A stretch of DNA of 64,000 nt from Deltaproteobacteria bacterium (GCA_021781535.1 JAJXWO010000014.1:1-64000), one strand, 5' to 3'. Positions 1 through 9,215 are shown, counted from the stretch's first letter. A program made the numbers and translations. The notes: a model not told the origin generated them from the letters alone.

Positions 1-141
1 CAGCAAGTCGTGAAAGAACTTGTCGAGAGGATTGATGTCGGCGAGGATTCCCTCCATTTTGTCTTCTTTTATATCCCTTCGTTTGCGCCAGTAGAGAAAG
101 GTTCACACATCTCCAGGGGTTCATGGCAGCCACCAGCATGA
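1..141 (+). CDS. C-terminal fragment of a probable serine site-specific recombinase
   Basis: An open frame enters from the left edge and ends at TGA 139-141. Its 46 residues contain [14 protein letters not shown] and a hydrophobic YIPSF stretch, resembling the far C-terminus of resolvase/invertase-family recombinases that carry a zinc-ribbon domain. The catalytic domain lies outside the window, so the call is by resemblance only. The last dozen codons run across the point where the opposite strand stops matching comM, so the gene sits at the very end of an inserted element and its stop codon is supplied by host DNA. Alternative: an unrelated frame with a chance resemblance. Confidence 0.45.
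   Translation, partial: QQVVKELVERIDVGEDSLHFVFFYIPSFAPVEKGSHISRGSWQPPA
105..125. other. Probable element/chromosome junction (att site) in comM
   Basis: Sequence to the right is in-frame comM up to the codons for Met-Asn-Pro (124 to 116 on the minus strand). Sequence to the left does not match comM and carries the recombinase-like 3' end. The crossover should therefore lie around 110-118. Only one junction is visible, so the core cannot be delimited. Confidence 0.4.
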
Positions 142-1168
142 CGCGCGCCGGATAGGTCAGTGATAACAGTGATCGGGAAATGGTGACTCTGCCATCCTCC
201 AGCGGTTGCCGCAGAACTTCAAGGACATTTTTCTTGAACTCCGGTAATTCATCCAGGAAAAGCACACCGTTATGCGCCAGCGAGACTTCACCCGGCTTGG
301 GGGTTGTACCGCCACCGATCAAGCCAACATCAGAAATTGTATGATGCGGAGACCTGAAGGGGCGAACCGCCAGCAACGCCCGTTCTTTTTCGAGCATACC
401 GCTTACACTGAATATTTTGGTGGTTTCAATGGCTTCGTCGAATGACATGCGCGGCAAAATGGTCGGCATGCGCCGCGCCAGCATTGTTTTTCCTGAGCCA
501 GGCGGACCAAGCATCAGCAGATTATGGCCACCACTGGCGGCAACCTCCAGAGCACGTTTGGCATGTTCCTGCCCCTTGACTTCGCTGAAGTCTTCGCCAT
601 ATTCACTGCTGCTGGAAAAAAGCGCCTGCAGATCAACCCGGCAGGGCGTGATATTCTCGCGGCCACTCAAAAACTCAACAACCTGGGAAAGAGAAGTGGC
701 GCCGATAACATCAATACCTTCAACAACGGCCGCTTCCGGAGCGTTTTCCGCCGGCAGGATCAGACCGGCAAGGCCGGCCCGTTTGGCGGCAACCGCCATC
801 GACAGCGCACCGCGAATCGGCTTGAGCCCGCCATCCAGCGACAGTTCTCCCAGCAGAATATAATCATGAAGAAGCGTGCCCTTGATAACTCCGGTAGCCG
901 CCAGGATGCCGATTGAAATTGGCAGGTCGTAGGCGGCTCCCTCCTTCTTGATATCGGCAGGTGCAAGGTTGGCAGTAATACGCCGGGGCGGAAAATCGTA
1001 GCCGGAGTTTTTAAGCGCCGCCTTGACGCGGTCCTTGCTCTCCTTGACCGCTCCATCCGGCAAACCAACCGTGGCAAAAGCGGGTAGTCCCGGGGCAAGA
1101 TCAACCTCAACATCGACCAGAATGGCATCAATTCCAATCAGGGCGCTGCTAAAAACTTTTGCAAGCAC
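115..1168 (-). pseudogene. comM: comM/yifB Mg-chelatase-like AAA+ ATPase, interrupted
   Basis: Reading leftward from GTG 1168 (GGGGGT ribosome site upstream) gives about 350 residues of the YifB/ComM family: an N-terminal Lon-like domain, Walker [26 protein letters not shown], Walker B FLDELPEF and [15 protein letters not shown]. ComM is a hexameric helicase that helps branch migration in natural transformation. After AAMNP the family continues with a Cys-rich CPCG motif, but here the frame changes to unrelated sequence, so roughly the last 150 residues are absent. The break coincides with the end of a recombinase-like gene on the other strand, so I infer integration of a mobile element. Activity is unlikely unless the missing part is restored. 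Confidence 0.8.
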
Positions 1169-1192
1169 GATTACCCCCACTCAAACAATGGT

Positions 1193-1244
1193 GAATTTTG
1201 GATTTTGGATTGAAATAATTCAACACCCAACATTCAAAATTGCC
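1193..1244. repeat. Degenerate heptamer tract after pgeF
   Basis: About seven consecutive seven-base units (GAATTTT, GGATTTT, GGATTGA, AATAATT, CAACACC, CAACATT, CAAAATT) fill the gap between comM and pgeF. Read on the minus strand, the tract begins GGCAATTTTG directly after the pgeF stop codon. It belongs to the same family as the tracts near 43.5, 43.85, 47.95, 49.85, 50.0, 63.3 and 63.8 kb. Confidence 0.75.
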
Positions 1245-2042
1245 TTACGGTTTTAGCAAAATGAAGCCCATCTGGCGTCCCGACTCATCCTTATCCCTTC
1301 GATACGAGAAGAATTGTTCACTGTGGCAACAGACGCACTGGTCGGATTGCTGAATCGCTTCTGCCGAAAGACCGGCAAGCATCAGCAACTCCCTGTTGGC
1401 AGCGGCCAGATCAAGCTGCCACTTGCCGGGAGCAGTTAGTTCTGCACACGAATCCCAGGCAATTCCACTTTGTATAAATGCCTTCCGAACCGGTTCGTCA
1501 ACTTCATAGCAACATTTTTGGATACAGGGACCGATTGCAGCTTGAAGCCGGGTAGGATCGGAGCCGAACTCCGACTGCATACCGGCGACGGTCTTGGAAA
1601 CCAATCTGCCGGCGGTACCTTTCCAACCGGCATGGACAACGGCAATGACTTTTTTCTCAGGATCACAGAGCAGGATTGGGGCGCAGTCCGCGACACAGAC
1701 ACCGATGATAACGTTCGGTTGATTGGTAATAACCGCATCTCCCTCGACAGAAAGGAAATGGCTGTAATCTTCATTCGGTTCGTTGATCACCAGAATATCA
1801 TTGCCATGAACCTGCCGGGGCGTCACCAGTGCCTCCTGGCTGACCCCGAAAGCGCGGGCAAGCAGACTGCGGTTGCCCTCTACATTTGCCTGCTGGTCCT
1901 GCGTATTCATTCCCAGATTGAGCGAGTTATAGGGAGGGCGCGAAACGCCTTCATGGCGGGTGGTGAAGCCTTGTGTTGAACATGATGCCCCGGGGAAATT
2001 CACTTCGACGTACTGGATACGACCGATACGATTTATCTGCAT
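1245..2042 (-). CDS. pgeF: Purine nucleoside phosphorylase / peptidoglycan editing factor PgeF (YfiH, LACC1 family)
   Basis: A 265-residue laccase-domain (DUF152) protein. The family's metal-site motifs are present: QVHG (His 79), VADCAPILL (Cys 120) and HAGWKG (His 137), followed by AAIGPCIQKCCYEV and a C-terminal CVCCHSEQFFSYRRD block. Family members act on adenosine and inosine, and in E. coli PgeF also keeps L-Ser out of peptidoglycan precursors. ATG 2042 is preferred because GGAGG lies eight bases upstream. An ATG 15 bases earlier overlaps that ribosome site. The product is cytoplasmic. The gene is separated from comM only by a heptamer tract. Confidence 0.9.
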   Translation of the reverse strand: MQINRIGRIQYVEVNFPGASCSTQGFTTRHEGVSRPPYNSLNLGMNTQDQQANVEGNRSLLARAFGVSQEALVTPRQVHGNDILVINEPNEDYSHFLSVEGDAVITNQPNVIIGVCVADCAPILLCDPEKKVIAVVHAGWKGTAGRLVSKTVAGMQSEFGSDPTRLQAAIGPCIQKCCYEVDEPVRKAFIQSGIAWDSCAELTAPGKWQLDLAAANRELLMLAGLSAEAIQQSDQCVCCHSEQFFSYRRDKDESGRQMGFILLKP

Positions 2043-2101
2043 GGTTACTTCCTCCAAAAATACTTTTACCTTCAGGACCTATTTTAGTAAGTTAGAAGTT
2101 G

Positions 2102-2126
2102 TTTTCTGCGCTTTTATAGCAGAAAA
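2102..2126. terminator. Possible hairpin downstream of the DedA gene
   Basis: TTTTCTGC (2102-2109) and GCAGAAAA (2119-2126) can form an 8-bp stem with a 9-base loop just beyond the stop of the minus-strand DedA gene. The A/T ends of the stem could serve as a short U tract, but no long one follows. Confidence 0.35.
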
Positions 2127-2161
2127 TAGTCCCGTTAACGCACGCTCTCTGTTTATTCGGG

Positions 2162-2770
2162 TTAGACCTTGCTGTTCCGGTTGCGCTGCCGCCTGACATA
2201 AACCGCAATCAGAGCGGCACTGAACAGAATAACCCAGAGAAGCGCTTTATGCGAGTACTGCATGATCAGCTGCTGGTTCTCGCCGATCACGTAGCCGATC
2301 AGCGTCAGGATGGTGCACCAGAGACCAGCGCCAAGCAGGGTATACAGGGAGAACTTAAGGTGATTCATTCCGGCCACACCGGCGGGAATTGAGATCAGGT
2401 GACGGATAACCGGCAGGAGCCGGCCGATAAAAGTAGATATCTCCCCGTGCTGGAGAAAAAAACGCTCCACCCGTTCGAATTTGCCGGGCGGAATCAGCAC
2501 ATACTTGCCATATTTAAGGATCAGCGGCCGCCCCAGATAGTGCGAAACATAATAGTTGATATATGCTCCGATCAGACTGCCGGCGGTACCACTCAAAATA
2601 GCAATTGCCAGGTTCATTTTGCCCAGATAGGCCAGATATCCCGCCGGCGGCATCACCAGCTCACTTGGGACCGGAATGATCGAGCTCTCCATGACCATCA
2701 GCAGAAAGATGCCGGGATAGCCCATGGCACCGATCGTGTCCACCAGCCATGTTATCAAGGTGTGTATCAC
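2162..2770 (-). CDS. DedA-family inner-membrane protein
   Basis: A 202-residue membrane protein of the DedA/VTT family, proposed in other bacteria to act as undecaprenyl-phosphate or phospholipid flippases and needed for envelope integrity. Family marks are visible: an acidic residue before a proline pair in MESSIIPVPSE, the re-entrant hydrophobic segments, and GRLLPVIRHLISIPAG, which contains the conserved arginine. The C-terminus is a hydrophobic helix followed by a basic tail (RRQRNRN). GTG 2770 is chosen because GGAGGAG sits six bases upstream. A TTG five codons earlier overlaps that site. It is a single gene that ends before a possible hairpin. Confidence 0.85.
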   Translation of the reverse strand: MIHTLITWLVDTIGAMGYPGIFLLMVMESSIIPVPSELVMPPAGYLAYLGKMNLAIAILSGTAGSLIGAYINYYVSHYLGRPLILKYGKYVLIPPGKFERVERFFLQHGEISTFIGRLLPVIRHLISIPAGVAGMNHLKFSLYTLLGAGLWCTILTLIGYVIGENQQLIMQYSHKALLWVILFSAALIAVYVRRQRNRNSKV

Positions 2771-2848
2771 GCGAAACTCCTCCAAAAATTATGCAGTTGC
2801 CCTTTATACCCCAACTGAACCATTCGGGCAACAGCAGATAGGATATTT

Positions 2849-4693
2849 ATGAAGGAAAACAAAAACCGCATTCTGAGCCGTTTGAGCAGTGAAGTCCTGA
2901 CCGGTGACGGCGCCATCGGCACCATGCTCTACACCAAAGGGGTCAGCCTCGACAGCAATTTCGAACATCTGAACCTGGTCCGCCCCGATCTGGTGGCGGA
3001 ACTGGCTCGTGAATATGTTACGGCAGGCGCCCAGATAATCGAAACCAATACATTTGGCGCGAATTACACCAAACTGTCCGCCATCGGCCTGGGCCACAAG
3101 GTAAGCGCAATCAATCTGGCCGGAGCCAGAATTGCCCGTGAAGCGGCAGGCCACACCGTGCTGGTGGCCGGATCGGTCGGTCCGCTGATAGCCATAAAAG
3201 GCGAGGAACGCGAATACAGGCCGGAACAGATTGAGGATATCTTTCGGGTTCAATGCCAGGCACTTGCGGAGGGAAGCGTCGATGTTCTGCTTCTGGAAAC
3301 ATTCTCTTCTCTCCCGCAGTTACACCTGGCAGTTACGGTCGCGAGAGAAACCGGACTGCCGGTATGCGCATCGCTGGCCTTTCTTGAAGGAGGACGCAGC
3401 GGTGATGGGAGCTCTGTTGAAAGCTTCTGTCAGGCAATGGAGACAGCTGGCGCCGATATACTTGGCGCCAATTGCGGCGCCGGCCCGCTGGAATTGCTCA
3501 CGGTGATAAAACGTCTGGCGGCCTTGACCGATAAACCGATCAGTGCCTACGCCAACAGCGGTTTTCCCGAGTATCTGGACGGACGTTATATCTACCGCGC
3601 CACCCCGGATTATTTTGCCGCCATGGCGCGTGAAATGGTTACTGCCGGAGCAAATATTGTCGGAGGGTGCTGCGGGACAACCCCTGAACATATCGCCGCG
3701 CTCGCCCGGGCCATACGCGGTTCCCGGCCAACAGCCCGGAGTAAAGTCCCGTTTATTGCCGTTTCTGAAACGGCCAGAACTATTCCAAAGGCCGCCTCTT
3801 TTCTGGACGGCTGGGGAAACCGTAAAGTCATTACCGTAGAGCTTGACCCGCCCAAAGGGCTTGACTGCACTAAAATCATTGCGGGGTGCAGGCGCATTAA
3901 GGAAGCGGGAGCCGATGCAATCAACCTGGCGGAAAATCCCCTTGCCCGTCCCCGAATGGGGAATATTGCTCTCGGAAGCCTCATTCAGCGCGAGGTTGGA
4001 ATCGAAGTCATCGTGCACATCACCGGCCGTGACCGTAATCTGATCGGCATGCAGTCAGACCTGATGGGGGCCAGCCTGCTCGGCATCCGTTCGATTCTGG
4101 CGGTGACCGGCGACCCCGCGACGATGGGCGATCATGCCGGGGCAACCTCGGTTTTTGACTTGCACTCCCTGACGTTGATCAAACTGTTGAGCGATATGAA
4201 CAGCGGCATTAATGCCATCGGCAACCCGATCGGCGCCGGCACCGGCTTTACCATCGGAGCCGCCTTTAATCCCAATACTCAAAACATGGCCCTTCAGGCC
4301 GAACGGTTGCGAAAAAAAGTTGCCAACGGCGCCCGCTTTGTCCAGAGCCAACCGATCTACGATCCGGCGATTCTGTTTAAAGCGCTGGAGGTAACCAGCG
4401 ACAGCGCCATCCCTTTTCTTGCCGGGATCATGCCGCTGGTCAGCGAGCGCAACGCTGAATATCTGAATAATGAAGTACCGGGGATAACCGTGCCGGACAG
4501 TGTCCGGGCACGTATGAAAGGGCTTGAAAAGGAGCCCGGAGTCCGGGAGGGGCTGGCCATCGCCAAAGAGTTTATCGACGCGACAGCCTCGGTTGCCGGT
4601 GGCTACTACCTGATCCCCCCCTTCGGGAAGTTTGAACTTGCGGTCGAGTTGATCGAACACATCCAGCAACGAGAAAGAGAGAAACAATCATGA
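2849..4693 (+). CDS. Bifunctional homocysteine S-methyltransferase / 5,10-methylenetetrahydrofolate reductase
   Basis: A 614-residue fusion. Residues 1-290 are a homocysteine S-methyltransferase barrel with the three zinc cysteines (Cys 209 in GANCGAGP and Cys 274-275 in GGCCGTTPEH). Residues about 325-610 are a MetF-type methylenetetrahydrofolate reductase barrel with VELDPPKG, NLAENPLARPRMGN and a C-terminal YYLIPPFGKFE. The fusion makes 5-methyl-tetrahydrofolate and contributes to methionine synthesis, as in Bacillus YitJ-type proteins. The methyl donor used by the first domain is not obvious from sequence. The start has AGGA seven bases upstream. The stop overlaps the next start (ATGA), which implies coupled translation with the small lipoprotein gene. 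Confidence 0.9.
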   Translation: MKENKNRILSRLSSEVLTGDGAIGTMLYTKGVSLDSNFEHLNLVRPDLVAELAREYVTAGAQIIETNTFGANYTKLSAIGLGHKVSAINLAGARIAREAAGHTVLVAGSVGPLIAIKGEEREYRPEQIEDIFRVQCQALAEGSVDVLLLETFSSLPQLHLAVTVARETGLPVCASLAFLEGGRSGDGSSVESFCQAMETAGADILGANCGAGPLELLTVIKRLAALTDKPISAYANSGFPEYLDGRYIYRATPDYFAAMAREMVTAGANIVGGCCGTTPEHIAALARAIRGSRPTARSKVPFIAVSETARTIPKAASFLDGWGNRKVITVELDPPKGLDCTKIIAGCRRIKEAGADAINLAENPLARPRMGNIALGSLIQREVGIEVIVHITGRDRNLIGMQSDLMGASLLGIRSILAVTGDPATMGDHAGATSVFDLHSLTLIKLLSDMNSGINAIGNPIGAGTGFTIGAAFNPNTQNMALQAERLRKKVANGARFVQSQPIYDPAILFKALEVTSDSAIPFLAGIMPLVSERNAEYLNNEVPGITVPDSVRARMKGLEKEPGVREGLAIAKEFIDATASVAGGYYLIPPFGKFELAVELIEHIQQREREKQS

Positions 4694-5100
4694 CAAGGGT
4701 GAAAACAGGATTTCTGTGTATTGTGTGCCTGCTGCTGACCGCCTGTGCAACCCAGGCCGGCTTAAGCGACAGTTTTAACCGGAGCATGAAAGCCTATAAC
4801 CGGATGCTGCGATGGCGTGAAGTTGAAAGTGCCGGAATGACCTATCTTGATCCGAAACTGCAGGAAGAATTTCTTAAACAGGCCGGCAGCCTCAAAAAGC
4901 GAGGCATCTCCTTTACCGATTTCCGCATACTCTCCTCGAAGTATCTTCCGGAGGAGAAAACAGGGGATGTGGTAGCAGAATTCGACTATTACATACTCCC
5001 GTCAAACAGAGTCAAAACGGTTTCTTATCGTCAGAAGTGGGTTTATAGGGAGAATACCAGGAGCTGGGAACTCAAAAACGGCCTGCCGCCTTTTGAATAA
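4690..5100 (+). CDS. Small predicted lipoprotein of unknown function
   Basis: A 136-residue protein with a lipoprotein signal: basic MTRVK, a hydrophobic run and LLTACAT, so Cys 18 would be lipidated. The mature part is mixed alpha/beta with aromatic-rich strands ([13 protein letters not shown]) and resembles small NTF2-like periplasmic domains, but I do not recognise a family with confidence. It overlaps the stop of the upstream fusion gene by four bases and is followed at 17 bases by xerC, so it is probably part of a three-gene operon without an evident common pathway. Confidence 0.75.
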   Translation: MTRVKTGFLCIVCLLLTACATQAGLSDSFNRSMKAYNRMLRWREVESAGMTYLDPKLQEEFLKQAGSLKKRGISFTDFRILSSKYLPEEKTGDVVAEFDYYILPSNRVKTVSYRQKWVYRENTRSWELKNGLPPFE

Positions 5101-5116
5101 AGAGAGTTCAGATAAT

Positions 5117-6022
5117 ATGCCGTTATTAGAGCACCAGATACAGCAATTTATCGCCTATCTGCACACCGAGCGGGACGTATCTCCGCATACTCTGGCTGCC
5201 TATCGCAGCGATCTGGCGCAGTTTTTAACATTTGCCGGACGTGAAAAAGGGGACACCGTCTCGGCTCAGGATGTTGATCATCTGCTTCTCAGGCGTTATC
5301 TGGCCGGACTTTCCAAGACCACCAGAAAAAGCTCCATCGGCCGTAAGCTGGCGGCAATCCGCTCTTTTTTCCGCTTCCTGTTGCGGCGCGGCACTATAAT
5401 AAAGAATCCGGCCGAGCTGATCGCTACGCCAAAAAAAGAGCAGCACCTCCCGTTTCATCTGGATATTGATCAGACCACCACCCTGATGGAAGCACCGGCT
5501 GATGACCAAAAAAGCGGACCGCGCGACCGGGCAATCCTTGAATTGCTGTATTCAAGTGGTCTCCGTGTTTCCGAATTGACCGGCCTGAATATCGGCGAGC
5601 TTGATGTGACAGGCGGATTGGTGCGGGTAACCGGCAAAGGAGGGAAGGAACGTATCGTCCCGGTTGGCAGCCGTGCTCTGGAAGCGCTGCAGGTGTATCT
5701 TGGCCAGCGGGGTGATGCTGCAACCTCTGGCGCCCTTTTTCTCAATACTCGCGGCGGGCGTATCAACCGCCGGAGCGTGACACGGATCGTCGATGCCCAT
5801 GTCATGAAGATCGCCGCTTTCAAGCGGATTTCACCACATACCCTCAGGCATACTTTCGCAACCCATATGCTGGAAGGGGGCGCCGATTTGCGCGCCATCC
5901 AGGAGCTGCTTGGACACTCCTCGCTCTCCACGACCCAAAAGTATACCCATGTCAGCATCGACCACCTGATGGAAGTCTATGACAAAGCTCATCCCAAGGC
6001 TCATACGAAAAGCGGGGAATAA
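5117..6022 (+). CDS. xerC: Tyrosine recombinase XerC/XerD
   Basis: A 301-residue tyrosine recombinase of the Xer type, which resolves chromosome dimers at dif with a partner Xer protein. The N-terminal SAM-like core-binding domain spans about residues 5-90. The catalytic residues are all visible: Arg 150 (SGLRVSEL), Lys 174 (GKGGKER), His 241/Arg 244 ([12 protein letters not shown]), His 267 ([11 protein letters not shown]) and Tyr 276 (KYTH). ATG 5117 is preferred, with AGAGAG ten bases upstream, over a TTG at 5093 inside the preceding gene. Full length and lack of mobile-element context favour a housekeeping Xer. C versus D cannot be decided from sequence alone. Confidence 0.88.
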   Translation: MPLLEHQIQQFIAYLHTERDVSPHTLAAYRSDLAQFLTFAGREKGDTVSAQDVDHLLLRRYLAGLSKTTRKSSIGRKLAAIRSFFRFLLRRGTIIKNPAELIATPKKEQHLPFHLDIDQTTTLMEAPADDQKSGPRDRAILELLYSSGLRVSELTGLNIGELDVTGGLVRVTGKGGKERIVPVGSRALEALQVYLGQRGDAATSGALFLNTRGGRINRRSVTRIVDAHVMKIAAFKRISPHTLRHTFATHMLEGGADLRAIQELLGHSSLSTTQKYTHVSIDHLMEVYDKAHPKAHTKSGE

Positions 6023-6040
6023 GTAATCTTATCCCCCGCT
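6011..6040. terminator. Bidirectional terminator-like hairpin between convergent genes
   Basis: AGCGGGGAATAAG and TTATCCCCCGCT form an imperfect stem of about 12 bp around a five-base loop. It covers the xerC stop codon and lies before the 3' end of the convergent roadblock-domain gene. A short TTTT follows on the minus strand. Confidence 0.6.
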
Positions 6041-6068
6041 CCTGACTGGTCCTGCATATCCGGGTGGA

Positions 6069-6755
6069 TCACCCGATTCTGATCTCGATTTTATCTCCTT
6101 CAGCCACCTTGAGCCTCTTCTCGATTCCAGGTCCAACAACCACGGAACCGTCATACTGCCGGTCCATTTCTTTCATGATCATGACCGGAAAAGTACCGCT
6201 CGTGCCTGCAGCGGGATTTGTAAGGATCAGCTTTTTGAAGGGAGTCTTGTAATGATTAGAGATCCATTGTGACGTAGGCAGACTGAGGGCAACCATTCCA
6301 AGCGAATCGAAACTGGCACTGGCCTGTTTATCAGCAAGGTGGCTGACATTCATCCTTAAAAGGCCTTCACCCGGGCTTGAATCTTGAACTGCAGCGTATT
6401 GAGACTCGGCGGGAACGTCGCTTAAAAGCTTTGCCTCCAGTTTTTTAATTACCAGGTTAAGCGTTATCGGCAGAATCTGAAGATTGATAGTGTTGGCACA
6501 TAACAGGAAGAGTATGGCGCCAGGGAATGATTTGATGAGAATGCGGCCGTCTGAATAGCGCAAATCGAGAAGTTCCAGCGTTTGCGACATCTGCAGACCA
6601 TGAGAACACTCCAGAGTCAATGATGCGGCTTTCTGCAGTGATGCCTCATCAATAAGCGCAGGAAATATGTGGGCGAGCAGTGCTCCCTTATGGCTGAATA
6701 CCGCGCTGCCAATCACGCCATCAACACTGTTTATATGCTGCAGAATGTCCTTCAT
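6069..6755 (-). CDS. Roadblock/LC7-like protein of unknown function
   Basis: A 228-residue soluble protein. Residues 1-120 (HINSVDGVIGSAVFSHKGAL, followed by a long helix and strands) fit a roadblock/LC7 fold, the dimerising fold of MglB and other small-GTPase partners. Residues 150-228 (SLGMVALSLPTSQWISNHY through EGDKIEIRIG) look like a small beta domain that I do not recognise. The start has GGGGAG upstream. The gene lies 12 bases behind a DUF4388/roadblock gene, so the two probably form one signalling unit. No Ras-like GTPase gene is adjacent. Confidence 0.6.
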   Translation of the reverse strand: MKDILQHINSVDGVIGSAVFSHKGALLAHIFPALIDEASLQKAASLTLECSHGLQMSQTLELLDLRYSDGRILIKSFPGAILFLLCANTINLQILPITLNLVIKKLEAKLLSDVPAESQYAAVQDSSPGEGLLRMNVSHLADKQASASFDSLGMVALSLPTSQWISNHYKTPFKKLILTNPAAGTSGTFPVMIMKEMDRQYDGSVVVGPGIEKRLKVAEGDKIEIRIG

Positions 6756-6767
6756 GATACGGCTCCC

Positions 6768-7469
6768 CTATTTGGCCGATGCAAATGCAGACTTGATTTC
6801 TGATTCAACAGTGTCCAGATTGCAGTCAGGCTTGACCGCGATACTCAAATAGTGCTGTTTGGAGTCATATAATAACAGATTGTAGTTTGTCGTGTGAACA
6901 GCTGCCGCCTTGATTTCACCCAACCCCATTAACTCGCCGATACTGCCGCCGGTTTTGGCCAGAAACAGGCCTTTTGCTGCCAGCGCTACCGCTTCAATGC
7001 TGGAGTCCTGGATCGGCACGCCCTGTTTATCAAGTAAAACAGCATAGGTGATATTGTGCATTTCCAGCAGGCGAGCGGCTATTTTACTCATTGTGCGGCG
7101 GGGTGTCACGGAGGGACCGGGAGAGCTGTTCGCAGTTACACCCGCATTCTCTTCATCAAGGCGGCGGAGTGCTTCAAGCAGTAAGAAATCAGTACGATAA
7201 TGAATGGTACAGACATTGGAAGTCATTTCGGGATGGATGTTAAACGAGCCGCCCGGCCATTTTATGATTTCGTAAATAGCCTGCTCGCCGGATTCATCAC
7301 CCTGCTCCGCGTGAATGATCTCGCCGTCAACAAAGTAAATGACTCCCTCGCTGGCCCCGTATTCCACGGAAATCGCGCCGGTATATTTGTTCTGCCCCTT
7401 CAGCTGAATAACATCAGTCAGTGAAAGTCCAGCCACTGCGCCATTAAAACCGCTTACGTTTTGAGACAT
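6768..7469 (-). CDS. DUF4388 (PATAN) plus roadblock-domain protein
   Basis: A 233-residue protein. Residues 5-110 match the DUF4388/PATAN pattern found in delta-proteobacterial and cyanobacterial signalling proteins (GLSLTDVIQLKGQNKYTG, then VIYFVDGEIIHAE and AIYEIIKWPGGSFN). Residues about 125-233 are roadblock-like (MLEMHNITYAVLLDKQGVP and a C-terminal helix). PATAN domains are thought to mediate protein contacts. Co-transcribed with the roadblock-like gene immediately downstream. The likely role is an adaptor in polarity or gliding-type GTPase signalling, inferred from domains only. Confidence 0.75.
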   Translation of the reverse strand: MSQNVSGFNGAVAGLSLTDVIQLKGQNKYTGAISVEYGASEGVIYFVDGEIIHAEQGDESGEQAIYEIIKWPGGSFNIHPEMTSNVCTIHYRTDFLLLEALRRLDEENAGVTANSSPGPSVTPRRTMSKIAARLLEMHNITYAVLLDKQGVPIQDSSIEAVALAAKGLFLAKTGGSIGELMGLGEIKAAAVHTTNYNLLLYDSKQHYLSIAVKPDCNLDTVESEIKSAFASAK

Positions 7470-7561
7470 CTATACCAACCTGTCGGAGAGATAGTATCAA
7501 TACAGTACTTAAACCATAACAGCGACTTAAGTTCAAGCATGAATGTCATCATCACATAATA

Positions 7562-7593
7562 AACTACCCCGCCGGATGCCCGGCGGGGTAGTT
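7562..7593 (-). terminator. Strong terminator after the CoA-transferase gene
   Basis: A perfect 14-bp stem (AACTACCCCGCCGG, 7562-7575; complement 7580-7593) closes a four-base loop 27 bases beyond the stop of the minus-strand CoA-transferase gene. A T/A-rich run follows. Confidence 0.85.
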
Positions 7594-7619
7594 TTAAACC
7601 TAGGGATGAAAAGCGGATG

Positions 7620-9215
7620 CTATTCGCAGAGGTCGACTTTGACATCCCAGTTCTTAAGCTTCATGGTACCATTTTTCTCAAGGTTGAGATGCATCTTGAA
7701 GGCACGATCCCACAACTGTGGCTCGTGTCCGACCTTGCGCTTGAGACAATCAGCTTCAGCAATATTGAGATACTCGGTCAGTTGAGCCTTGTAATCCGGA
7801 TGGGCACACTTTTCAATGATCAGACGAGCGCGTTCCTTCGGTGCCACCCCGCGCAAGTCGGCCAATCCCTGCTCGGTAATGACGCAGTCGAGGTCGTGCT
7901 CGGTGTGATCGATATGTGAGCAGTGCGGAACAACGCAGGAAATGCCGGTCGGGTCGGTCTTGGACGGACGGCTCGACGGGGTATGCATCATTTTCAGATA
8001 GCCGTTGCGCAGGAAGTCACCGGAACCGCCAAGACCGTTGATCATGCGGGTACCACCGACGAGAGTCGAGTTGGCGTGGGCATAGATATCAATCTCTACC
8101 GGAGTATTCATGGCGATACACCCCAAACGGCGGATAGGCTCCGGTGCATTGGAGATCGAGAGCGGGCGCAGCGTAATTTTGTCAAAATATTTATCCATAT
8201 GCTCGAAAAATTTCGGGAAGCCCGGCTCAGCCGAAAGAGAGAGCGAACAGGAAGAAGCGTGGTCCAGTTTGCCAGAGTCGAACAGGTCGAGCATCGTGTC
8301 CTGAAGTACTTCGGTGTATACGGACAGATTGGTAAATGGACCTTTGGCCAGACCGCCGATAACGGCGTTGGCGATGGAACCAACACCGGATTGCAGTGGT
8401 AGCAGGTTTTTCGGCAGACGCCCAGCCTTGACTTCCTGGGTGAAAAATTCGATGACATGGCCTGCAATCGCTTCGGAGGTGTCGTCCTGCTCGGCAAAAG
8501 CACGACCCTGGTCACGAAGCTTCGACTCGACCACGGCGATGATTTTGCTCGGATCGCAGGGAATAGAGGTTGAACCGATTCTCGAACCGGCTGAAGTAAT
8601 GTTGAATACCTGCCGGTTTGGAGGAGTCAGCGGCGTTAACAGGTCGTGAATCCCTTCGAAAGAAGGCTGTCCGGTGTTAACCTCGATGATGACCCGATCA
8701 CAGATCATCAGAATCTCAGGAATAACGCCGCAGGAGGATGTCGGAACCAGGCTGCCGTCTTCCTTGATAGCAGAAACCTCAATAATGGCCAGGTCAAGCC
8801 TGCCGCTCTCGGTGTCCTTGGTGTAGAAACCGTAGCCCAGATCCTGAGCGAACAGGGAAAGATGCTTGTCACCCATCCGGATGCGCCCCTGGTTGATACC
8901 GGCAGCAATATCCTTGCCGGTTTGATACGGCCAGCGACGGTCAATCATATCGTTGATAGCCCAGCGGTTTTCCGTTTCGGCACCAACAGAAGCGCCGATG
9001 AACAGGTTGAACTTCAGCTTGCCCTGCAGGTTGTTCTTCTCAACATGCTCTGCAAGAGCGATCGGGACCACTTTAGGGTAGCCGGCCGGGGTAAAGCCGG
9101 ACCAGCCGAGATTCATACCGTTTTTGAAAAATGGGATGGTTTGTTCCGGGGTCATCACCTTGCTCAAAAGGGACTTGCATTGTACTCGGTCTTGAAGAGT
9201 TCCGTAATCCGACAT
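7620..9215 (-). CDS. Acetyl-CoA hydrolase/transferase family, probable succinyl-CoA:acetate CoA-transferase
   Basis: A 531-residue family I CoA-transferase of the Cat1/AarC/Ach1 type. In Geobacter relatives such enzymes move CoA from succinyl-CoA to acetate, activating acetate while closing the TCA cycle. Visible marks are VSAIKEDGSLVPTSSCG, the active-site glutamate in VYTEVLQDTMLDL (about residue 290), GGTRMINGLGGSGDF, which supplies the oxyanion region, and the C-terminal VITEQGLADLRG motif. AGGAGG lies six bases before the ATG. The gene is monocistronic: a strong terminator follows and a 200-bp upstream gap contains a 14-bp palindrome. Exact acyl specificity cannot be read from sequence; acetyl-CoA hydrolase activity is the alternative. 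Confidence 0.85.
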   Translation of the reverse strand: MSDYGTLQDRVQCKSLLSKVMTPEQTIPFFKNGMNLGWSGFTPAGYPKVVPIALAEHVEKNNLQGKLKFNLFIGASVGAETENRWAINDMIDRRWPYQTGKDIAAGINQGRIRMGDKHLSLFAQDLGYGFYTKDTESGRLDLAIIEVSAIKEDGSLVPTSSCGVIPEILMICDRVIIEVNTGQPSFEGIHDLLTPLTPPNRQVFNITSAGSRIGSTSIPCDPSKIIAVVESKLRDQGRAFAEQDDTSEAIAGHVIEFFTQEVKAGRLPKNLLPLQSGVGSIANAVIGGLAKGPFTNLSVYTEVLQDTMLDLFDSGKLDHASSCSLSLSAEPGFPKFFEHMDKYFDKITLRPLSISNAPEPIRRLGCIAMNTPVEIDIYAHANSTLVGGTRMINGLGGSGDFLRNGYLKMMHTPSSRPSKTDPTGISCVVPHCSHIDHTEHDLDCVITEQGLADLRGVAPKERARLIIEKCAHPDYKAQLTEYLNIAEADCLKRKVGHEPQLWDRAFKMHLNLEKNGTMKLKNWDVKVDLCE

